Positions 36,655-47,500 of a stretch of DNA of 64,000 bases are shown here, piece by piece (the stretch's first letter is position 1; every line of letters starts with the position of its first letter). A program made the translations under genes and the position numbers. The notes under the pieces are model-generated. The model ran no database searches. It was given only the letters and a program-made list of their open reading frames with translations, and was not told the origin of the DNA. The stretch comes from Holothuria scabra (taxonomy: Eukaryota; Echinodermata; Holothuroidea; Aspidochirotida; Holothuriidae). The DNA lies in assembly GCA_037179385.1 (NCBI GenBank), contig CM074190.1, positions 4,478,284 through 4,542,283 on the forward strand. Direction: 5' to 3'.

Positions 36655-38120
36655 TCATTCTCATTTCATTTCATTTATTTTGTCCACACAAACACAAGTA
36701 CATAATCAGAAATGGTACAGTAGAAGTATGAACAGGATACTAGAACAAACACATAAGTGTTTAACAAGGCTAGCAACCTTCAGGAAAAAGAAAAAAACTT
36801 AATCACAAAGGCTACAAAAACAAAACAGAGACGAAAAATAGAGAGAAAAAGAGAAGCGAGGAAGGAGAAAGAAAGGGAGACTAACAACACAAAACTCAGT
36901 AATTATCAAGTAGTAGAATCTTCAATTGTTTCTTGAAGCAGTGATAAGATTGAAGTTGTTTTAAGCGATTTGGAAGGTTGTTCCATAATCTAACACGACA
37001 GTTGTTCAAAAGAAATTTTCCATGCCTAGAGTATTGCCTAGTAACGGAGAAAAGATCTTTGTTTCTTGTGCTTGTATGGGAAGCCATATTGCGATTTGTA
37101 TGAACAATAGTTCTAAAAACATTGGGCAGAAGGTCTTTGACATATTTGAAAATAAAACTTTGCATCTTGAAAATGTGAATATCATCAATTTTAAGTACGT
37201 CAAGGTTGCAATGGAGAAGGTTGGTTGAGAAACGTCGATGTTTGAAAGAAATCATTTCTAAGATTCTATTCTGTAAAAGTTGTAATTGTTTAAGAACAGA
37301 AATGTTTGTCATCTCATAAATTTCTATGCCATAAGCAACCTTTTAATAAACAAGCGAATTATAAATCTGAAGTAAAACGGAGTGAGGAACAGAAAACCTA
37401 AGACGATAAAACATACCAGTGTACTTAATAACAAGTTGGTTAAAAAGGTCATCAATGTCTGGTTTGAATGACAACTCATCTTCAACAATGAGGCCCAAGT
37501 ATTTTGTACTTTTGGTTCTACTGATTTTACTGGAGTTTAGAGTGAAAAAATTGGGACATGAGTAGGCATTACGCGCTTTGGTATGGAAGACAGTGTAGGT
37601 CGTTTTTCCTAGATGAAGTGTGAGTTTGTTTGCATCAAACCAATGTTTAAAATTACCGAGGATACTTTTAGCCTTAACAGTAAGATTGCTGCCATCCTTG
37701 TCATGTACAAACACATTGGTGTCGTCGGCAAACAATCTCAACGATTCATTAAGGACGGCATTCTTAATGTCGTTAAAGTAAATAAAAAGTAACAAGGGAC
37801 GCAGAACAGACCCTTGAGGAATACCAGTTGTGACATTAGATCAGTCAGACATGGTGCCATTTACAAATAAACATTGTTTCTGTTGGGATAAGTACTAGTA
37901 GTAAACACCAAATTAAAAATGTGGTGTCAAATGGGGCCAGCGACATGAGAGACAGACTTCAAAACTTTAGCAGAGATTTCATCAATACCTGGGGATTTAG
38001 AGTCCCTAAGAGAACGCATTTTCTTCAGGATTTCATTAACATCAACAGGAGTAAGAAAAAGAGAATTTAAGACACAACTATCCATGTAATCGATAGACTT
38101 AGAGTTACTATGTATAGGCT
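36655..38120 (-). pseudogene. LINE reverse transcriptase, CR1/Rex-like, 5' truncated
   Basis: Read on the minus strand from 38120. RT palm start SLRDSKSPGIDEISAKVLK, then TTGIPQGSVLRPLLLFIYFN, the catalytic block LRLFADDTNVF, KYLGLIVEDELSF, and a separate frame with LKQLQLLQNRILEMI and VRLWNNLPNRLKQLQSYHCF ending at LLLDNY (36896). Stops interrupt it near 37830 and 37940, and a frame break lies near 37330. The 3' UTR ends in an ATGAA-rich tail at 36655-36680. The FADD catalytic pair is intact, but the copy is dead. Confidence 0.85.
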
Positions 38121-38321
38121 CACTTAGTTTATACTGCCCACAGAAGTGAAATAATCATCTCCTTCCTTGTAATTTACTACTGTGTAGCAATCGAACTTGA
38201 CCACAGTTTTGAAAGAATTGATTTTTGAAAACAAACTTTTGCCTTTGGTATCAATTGAAATTTGTGAATACTGTACAACCTAACTATATATAAACTTTTT
38301 ATTTTTTTGTTTTGCTCTCAG

Positions 38322-38510
38322 ATTTAATTAAGTAGGATGGGTATTTTATCCAAAGCACCTACCCCTTTTAAGGGACAGAAGTTTGAAGAGTTGAGGAAAC
38401 AGCACAGGACAAATGGCACCCTTTTTGAAGATCCTGAATTTCCAGCAACCAATGCATCACTATTCTACAATCGTCAGTCACCAGGAAATATTGAATGGAA
38501 AAGACCAGGG
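38322..38510 (+). CDS. CAPN5: CAPN5-like exon with start codon
   Basis: A T-rich tract and CAG acceptor end at 38321, and the exon begins 15 nt before ATG at 38337. Coding part [20 protein letters not shown] to NIEWKRPG, phase 0, donor GGG|gtaagt at 38511. The [10 protein letters not shown] motif is the calpain N-terminal signature. Confidence 0.92.
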
Positions 38511-41500
38511 GTAAGTTATAATGAAGCCAGTATGCAAAAACAGGTTAGCATCAACTTGGTGACCCTTGCCCCAACTAAATTACCTCATTAAAACACAATG
38601 GGAAAGACCAGGAGTAAGGTACAGTATAAATCCCAGCGCAAAAATCAGGTTAGAGTAACAGTAGGTAGATGACACTTGCTCCACCTTAATTACCTCAGTG
38701 AGACACCTAACAAGAGTAACATTAATTACAATCTTCTACCTCACAAATACACTGAAGCAACAGCATGAATCTTGAAAGATATTAGTTATGGTGGTTGCAT
38801 GATTTGAAAATTTGGAAGCTTGGGTCAATAAATCATTCCTGATCTGTAAGGATTGACTCTCTATCAGTGAGCATGACATGAACACACACAGTAAAGCTGC
38901 TGCACTGTCTTATTCTGAATTGCCTTTACCATTCTGTATATTTAATACATAGTATTGTTTGAAAATTGAAAGGCATGAAATCATCTGTACGACAAGCCCA
39001 ATATTTCCCAGCAAGGAGTACAGTATTGCCTTCAAAAATGTTTGTTTGAGTTCTACTGAGAACCAATCAATTATTAACTTAATGTGTCAATTAGTAATGC
39101 TGCGTATGGTAACTGTTCTTAAGTAACCAAATGTTCACCAGTGAAGTGAATCTTTGGAAATCCCTGCAATCTTTCCAACCACTTCTCTTCATAAAGTTCC
39201 ACCTTTGTAATAATTTCTGTAACTTTTTTATGTCTGTTAGAAGGTTAATTCTCACAAATTTTACTCTTCCAAAGGAACTTTGTGATAACCCAAAATTTGT
39301 GGTGGCTGGATTTAACAGCGGAGATGTCCACCAGGGGTCTCTTGGAAATTGCTGGTTTGTAGCTGCTACTGCTAACCTTGCACAGGAGAAAGAACTTTGG
39401 GAGAGGGTAAGTACGTACATGAGGTCAACACTGTAAGTGAAAAGTACACCAGCAAAATTCACGATTTATTTTTTTCAGTCCTTCTAGTTTAGATTCAGAG
39501 TGATACAAGGGATAATCTATTTACTGGGAATCGAACTATGACAGCTAGGCAGAGAGTTGCACAATTGATTGTCTCGATAGTGTCTGAGAGGATGCTGCTT
39601 TCAAAGTCCTGTTAAAGAATTCATGTAACTTGTGTTACAGTTCTGCTAAAAAGATGAGCATGCACTTAGATTGACTGTCAACTCAATGCTGTTTGATCAA
39701 CTAGCTAAATATTTGGAATTTTAAAATAGATTCAACTTAGTTAGCCCTCTTACTGGTTTACTTGCTGTTGAAGTCAGGACTAGTTCAGAAATCATTTTCC
39801 ATATCTCAAAACAGTTCGTAAAAAGATTAACACTCTGTGAAAGGGAGAGAGGAACTTCATTCATTAAATACTTGATCAGTAATGATACAAAAGAATTTCC
39901 TCTGGAGGATGCAAAGAGTGCTTTCTCACTTGATCTTGAGCAGGGGATCAGATCCGGATCTGATCCACCTCTCAAAAGCAATTTTGTAGTGTGAAAGCTC
40001 TTGCACTCAGGATCAGATCTGGAGATTTTGATCCTCCCTCATGGGCAGATCAGATCTTGCCAGGGGGATCAAAAAACTGTGTGTGAAAGTTCGAAGGACC
40101 ATGGTGACATGAGATCAAAATGACCTTTTACGCAACTTCCCTTTTCTCCCGCGAAATACAACACACACAGACATGGACCAGCTGCGGTAAAGCTTGCGCT
40201 GCACTTGCACAAGCACTGCACACAGTTAACACAGTATGTACTACATACTCTACTCCGTTTGACGTTATAGTAGTGATTGGCTCTGACTTCAAGTTACTGG
40301 TCTCTCTCTAACTTCAAAGAATACTGTTCTTCCGAGAGTTTGTCCAAATGTGTTTTAGTAAAAGTTATCCTGTTGCTTCTTCTTATGGATGTAAAGGTTT
40401 TGATATTTCCAAATGGTGTCAAATATTTTGTGGGAAATGAATGCACATTAGAGCAACAGAACAAAGAGGACTTTGCATAACTGGGAGCAAACCAGAAATA
40501 ATAATGAAATGAGGTCTTCGTTATTTAGACACAAAGCAAGTGGCTTATTTTGCAGATAACATTTCAACTGTAGATTACACAGCTTTTTCAGAAACAAGTG
40601 CAGTACGGTAAAACGTGGTTGATTGTCTCGTGCCATTGTATTTATTCAGAGTATGTATGGGACATTGTTTACACTTTCATGACAACTACATGCGAGGTCC
40701 TGGATAAGTCAAGTTAATTGCGTCACTTCCTCTTTGTTGATCCCTTGATCGTGTCTTGATTCACTGCAGGTGATCAAGTGTGAAAGCAAAGGGGAGGATC
40801 TGATCGCCCCCTTGAGATCACCCCTCAAGTGTGAGATCCGTCAAAGAGGATCAGGGACATAAAGAATGGGTCAAGTTCTTCAGCTACTTGAGGATTAGGG
40901 AACATCCTGGATTGATATGACTGACTTATTACTATGGTTCTATTTACGTTCACAATGAAAAAAAAAAACTAGTTGATCAATTGCTGTTGGCCACAAGCAT
41001 CAAACTCATGTTACTGAGTGCAAAACTCAGTGCCGTACTCTACCTTAACTAACCTTTCCTTCAATGAGACAGATAACCTTTCTTGCAGCTTTATTAAGGC
41101 ATCAGCAAAGTATTGTTTTCATCCTGATGAAACTGTTTTCATGAGCTGGACGTAATGTTAAAGTACCACATAGACCTATTTCCAAATAGCAATTACAAAA
41201 AAATTATGGGATAGAGTTTTGGTGTTTTTTATTTTTGTCAATGGAATTTTACTGTGGTGAAAATTGACGCACACCCAAAACTCTATCCCACAATTCATTG
41301 CAATTGCTATTTGGAAATAGGACTATGGCAGATTTAGCCCGTGAGTCTATGTTTGTGCATGTTTGATTTGAGGAATGCTGTAGGGCACCATGGCTATCTG
41401 TAAGGGCCCAGCAGACTTTCATATTTTTGCTGTTGGTTATTTTGAACCTTGTTAGAAAGATGTGAGACAAAAGTAATAACTTTGTAAATTTTGAGAAGGG

Positions 41501-44500
41501 ATTTGCATTCTGTGAATAACAGGATTTTCACAGTTTGTGGCATTAGGTGATATTTTAAATCACTCTAAGACAATATGCCAGGGTTGTGGTTAAAATGTAA
41601 AGTATGATTAACACAAGTCTTTGACAAAATACTTAACTGGAAAGTAATAAAAGATTAACATTCTGCAGCTGTATTACCTGTATGAATGTGTGATCAAGGG
41701 AAGTTGGGAATTAAATGCATATTTGCTCTAATCACTGTCTGCATTGTCACAGAGCAGTAAAGTTGGCTATTATATTATCTTAGAAGTACTTCAGTGATAT
41801 AGACCATACCCAGGCAGTATGTTACTGAGTAACTATTATGGTTACTTGTCTGCCTGTCAATTTGTCAGCTTTGCAAATAATATAACAAGATGTACTGTAG
41901 GTCAAAGGTATACTGCAGTAGGGTTTTATTCTGCAACCAATACTGTGTGGGTACTGTCATTTTATCTTGTTCATAGAGATACTGTATGAGCATGACTCAC
42001 TGCATTTTCTCACTTAATTCCTGTTGAAATGAGTATAAATTTTAACAATCATAAAATAGAATATTTGAATGGAACACTTGAGTTATGATTGAATCATGTG
42101 TCAACCAATCACATATATATTTTTGACGCTGTTGGTTTCATAGCTCGGCCTATTTATTATCCGTATATTGTTTTTCATGACTGGCAGGCTTTCTGTAAGG
42201 TCATGACATAGCATGCAGTATGTTGAGTTTATGTGAATGAAGGTGTCATATCTTTTTTATGGTTAGTTTTCACAAAATTGGTTGTCTCATGTAATGCAGT
42301 AACTGGATTATAATCTTGTTGCCACATGGCTAATACATTAGTATTTGGTTACAAAGGTGACATGAAACTACAGGTTTTAATGGTCATTTCAGCCATTTGG
42401 CCAGGTGTTTTTGTTTAAAGTGTATGTACCATTTAAATAGATCTACAAAGTTGAAGTAAAGGGAAATTGTAAAACTTTACCCAAATAGAATCTTGTTACT
42501 TTGTTAATGGGCAGATCTTTTCAATGTGTGGAACATGTATGATTTATTTCTGTCTTGATGCAGTTGTGCACTTCCTGGTTCTGTGGTACAGTATGTACAT
42601 CAGTAGAGCTAAAATAAAAGGGCCCATGTACTATGACTAGTACAGGGCATGGAATAACATATTATCAAAGGCTATATATCTGCAGTTCTCTAAAGGTTTC
42701 ACTGTTCTGTCTGGCTGGAAGTTGTTAAAGATATTGTTGAATTCTTTATCTGTTCCATACAGCACAGTAGATTCAGTTTTAACTTTATGTTCAGCTTGTC
42801 TTTCAGGGGTGGGGTAAATTTGCTAATATACTTGAAATAAAAAAAAAAGAAGTTTGCCCAATGTCATGCTTTGACCCTATCTCCTTCCCTCCACACCTCT
42901 AATCTGTACAGGGGGTTTTGAATAGGGGCCTATACTCTAATGAAGGGGGTAAACCTAAAGAAATCAATATGTGTTGGATTACACAATTCACACAATACAC
43001 CATCAAACACAGAACTGCAACTACTGTACTGTACAACCAAATGCATTGTTAGTGTTCAGTGGTTGGAGCGTCCAACTTGCAGACGAAGGTCTGGAGTTCC
43101 ACTCATGGCTTTAATGTCATAATGATAACTTATAAGATGAAACCTGCAGTACCTGTGCTGCCACTGTGCTTAGTGCTCAGAATATTAAACAGGGGAGTAT
43201 GGAAACAAGCCGGTAAGCCACAACTGGAAAAAAGGCTGACATGGCCGGCCTGACTGGAAGATTGAATGGTTTGACAATGACTAGAGCGATCTTTATGCAT
43301 GTCATGTTGAAGCACTTACAAACTGTATTTCCTTTTAAATGTCATGTTGAGGGTTTTTTCATTCTTTAAAATGTGATTCAGTATTCAATCCTCATATTGG
43401 TTGAATTTTACAGGTCATCCCACATGCTAAAGACCAAGATTGGGATGATGACGATAAATCGTCATATGCTGGCATCTTCCACTTTCGGTTTTGGCGTTTT
43501 GGAGAGTGGTTGGATGTTGTGATTGATGACAGATTGCCGACATTGAACAACAAACTGTTTTACACGCACTCACAAGAAGGGAACGAATTCTGGAGTGCTT
43601 TGTTGGAAAAAGCTTATGCCAAGTAAGTTTATTAAATTATTTGTTTGGCTATGTGGATTTTACTAATGCTTTGTGGAGTGAAATATTTATTTGGCAATTT
43701 CAAATGCAGCAGAATTTAATATTAGCTAAGCATACAAGTTGGTTAGGCCACATCTTCATTATGCTGTGCAGGCATGGAACCCTTTTTGATTCCTTGCCGA
43801 AGGCAGGCAAGGAATCTATGCGATGGTGATGTCGTGTGTATGTGTGTGTGTGTGTGTGTGGGTTTGTCTTTGTGTAAAACAGAGGACCTAAACAATAGAC
43901 TTCCAGGTCCTCGGTAGTAAATTCAAAAGATTTCTCAAGTCCTCGGTTGTCTAACAATAGACAGTCTATTGTGAAGGTTAGGGTTAAGTAAGCAGACACA
44001 ATGGAGATAACAATGAAGTCCTCAGTTGTGTGTAAAAACACGACTGTGTGTGCGTGTGTGTGTGTGTATGTGACGCTTTGGCTTGTAAACACGATATCTC
44101 AAGAAGGGTAAGTGTGACTAACCTCGTATTGGTGTGTAGGTTGGTCATATTGAGGAGATGATCCCTATTGTTTTTGGTGGAGATCAAAGGTCATTTGGGG
44201 TCACGAGAGGTCAAAAGGTCAAAACCTTGTAAACATGATATCTCTAGAACGGTACATGAGACTATGCTCATATTTAATGTGTGGGTTGATCATATTGAGT
44301 AGATGATCCCTATCGATTTTTGTGGAGGTCAAAGGTCATTTGGGGTCACGAGAGGTCAATAGGTAAATTCCTTAGAAATTGCTTGTAAACACGGATTCTC
44401 AAGAAGAGTAAGTGTGACTAATCTCATATTTGGTGTGTGCATTGGCCATATTGAGTAGATGATCCCTATTGTTTTTGGTGGAGATCAAAGGTCATTTGGG

Positions 44501-47500
44501 GTCACGAGAGGTCAAAAGGTCAAAACTTCGTAAACACGATAACTCGAGAACGGTACATATGTCTATGCTCATTTTTGGTGTGTGGGTTGGTCATATTGAG
44601 TAGATGATCCCTATTGTTTTTGGTGGAGATCAAATGTCATTTGGGGTCACGAGAGGTCAAAACGTCAAAACTTCGTAAACACGATAACTCGAGAACGGTA
44701 CATGTGTCTGTGCTCATTTTTGGTGTGTGGGTTGGTCATATTGAGTAGATGATCCCTATTGATTTTCGTGGAGGTCAAAAGTCATTTGGGGTCATGAGAG
44801 GTCAATAGGTAAATTCCTTAGAAATTGCTTGTAAACACGGTATCTCAAGAAGGGTAAGAGTGACTAATCTCATATTTGGTGTGTGCATTGGCCATATTGA
44901 GTAGATGATCCCTATTGATTTTCGTGGAGATTAAAGGTTATTTGGGGTCACCAGAGGTCAAAAGGTCAAAACTTCGTAAACACGATATCTCAAGAACAGT
45001 ACATGTGACTATGCTCATATTTGGTGTGTGGGTTGGTCATATTGAGTAGATGATCCCTATTGTTTTTGGTGGAGATCGAAGGTCATTTGGGGTCACGAGA
45101 GGTCAAAACGTCAAAACTTCGTAAACACGATAACTCGAGAACCGTACATGTGACTATGCTCATATTTAGTGTGTAGGTTGGTCATATTGAGTAGATGATC
45201 CCTATCGATTTTCGTGGAGGTCAAAGGTCATTTGGGGTCACGAGAGGTCAATAGGTAAATTCCCTAGAAATTGCTTGTAAACAAGGTATCTCAAGAACGG
45301 TAAGTGTGACTAATCTCCTATTTGGTGTGTGCTTTGGCCATATTGAGTAGATGATCCCAATTGATTTTCGTGTAGATCAAAGGTCATTTAGGGTCACCAG
45401 AAGTCAAAACGTCAAAACTTCGTAAACATGATATCTCGAGAACGGTACATGTGACTATGCTCATATTTAATGTGTGGGTTGATCATATTGAGTAGATGAT
45501 CCCTATCGATTTTCGTGAAGGTCAAAGGTCATTTGGGGTCACGAGAGGTCAATAGGTAAATTCCCTAGAAATTGCTTGTAAACACGGATTCTCAAGAAGA
45601 GTAAGTGTGACTAATCTCATATTTGGTGTGTGCATTGGCCATATTGAGTAGATGATCCCTATTGTTTTTGGTGGAGATCAAAGGTCATTTGGGGTCACGA
45701 GAGGTCAAAAGGTCAAAACTTCGTAAACACGGTATCTCAAGAACGGTACATGTGACTGTGCTCATATTTAGTGTGTGGATTGGTCATATTTAGTAGATGA
45801 TCCCTATTGATTTTTCCAAAGGTCAAAGTTCATTTGGAGTCAGCATGTTCAAAGCCTGACAAGCTTTCCTGCATAGTCTTTCAAGAAAGGTCACTTGTAG
45901 GGTCCTGTAACTTGTCATGTAGATGGCACATAGTGAATACATGGTTCCAGAAGTTTTTGGTGGAGGTCAAATGTCATTTGGGTTCACGACGGGCAAGGGG
46001 GATCTCAAGATTGGATGCCTTGCATGTTTACATTGTGGGCACATTATGGAGCCCTGCTAATTGAAAAAAATTACAAAGCAATGTCAATGTGAAAAAAGGC
46101 CTTACATTTCAGCAGCAAGGAATTAGGGGGGATATGCTGCAGGTTTTCAAGTTCCTTTCTGGTAATGATTCTCTGTCTACCTGTAACTACTTAGAGGTTT
46201 GTGCTGATTCTCATGTTCGTGGCCACAATAAGAAGCTGGTAAAATGTTTCTCTAGACTTGACATCAGAAAGTTCAGTTTCTCTCATAGGGTTGTCAATGA
46301 GTGGGATAGTTATGGCCTCCTTCCTTCGTACCAAAGCGCATATAGGGCTAACCACAGCATGGAGACTTTGTTGGTAAAATTACAAAACGACATTTTGTGC
46401 AACATGGAGAAAAGTTTAGTAACTCCATTGGCTGCAATGGATCTAAGTGCAGCGTTTGACACAGTCAATCACCAACTGTTACTGAATATTCTTGAAAGAT
46501 GTTTTGGTGTTTGTGATGTTGCAAAAGATTGGATATCATCTTATTTGTCGGATAGGCAGTTCAAAGTTTGTATAAATAATTCGTTTTCTGCGCCACTAAA
46601 CCTTGACTTCTCGGTACCTCAAGGCAGTATTAACGGCCCAGTGTTTTTCACTTGTTACTCTAGTACGATGAATACTTGTGTCACTGATGACCAATCCCTC
46701 AATGGTTATGCTGATGACCACAGCATTTACACTAGTTTCAGAGCAGTAGACGTTTCTTCTGAAGTGGATTCCATTAAAAAACTCTCTTCGTCGCTAGGAA
46801 AAGTGAAAGACTGGATGCAGTGTAACCGTCTTAAAATGAATGACGAAAAGTCTGAATTTATCATTTTTGGAAGTAAGGCCCAATTGACAAAATGTATAGC
46901 AAATGTTATTTCTATTGGTGACATACCCATTCGTAGGTCTGAGAAAATTAAATTACTTGGTGTGTTTCTGGATGAATCCCTTAATCTCAAGTATCACATA
47001 TCTATGAAAGCAAGGGCATCCGCCCTCGCTATTTATAATTTGAAGAAGGTCCGTAATTATCTAGACAGAGCAAGTTGTCTAAAATATGCTAATGCTCTGA
47101 TTTTTTCACATATGGATTATTGTAATAGCCTGTTCATTAACCTTCCGGACTCTACGTTACATCCACTTCAAAGAATTCAAAACCTCACTGCTAAGTTAAT
47201 CCTCGGTAGATCCAAAATTGACAGTGCCTCTGCCGCTTTGAAAGAGCTACACATTCTGCCCATCAAAGCTTGTATTGAGTACAAGATTCTTTTCCTTGTG
47301 TTTAAATGTCTCCACAATTTAGCACCAACTCATTTGTCAGGGTTGATTGAATCAAAGCGTCCTATTATGCTGCTAGATCTTCAAAAGGTTTACTTCTTAA
47401 GGTTCCTTTCACCACTCGCAGTTCTTTTGCGGATCTTTCTTTTATGGTCGCTGGCCCGAAGCTTTGGAATGCCCTCCCGATTCATATTCGGCAGTCATCT

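Noticed and set aside
39091..39462. Minus-strand open frame over calpain exon 2
   Set aside because: It is the antisense shadow of the exon with the catalytic cysteine.
43700..44187. Open frames rich in Thr-His on the minus strand
   Set aside because: They are translations of TG microsatellites in the head of satellite element B.
44075..46000. CRISPR-like regularly spaced repeats
   Set aside because: Units are contiguous and diverge along their whole length with no unique spacers. The context is a eukaryotic intron.
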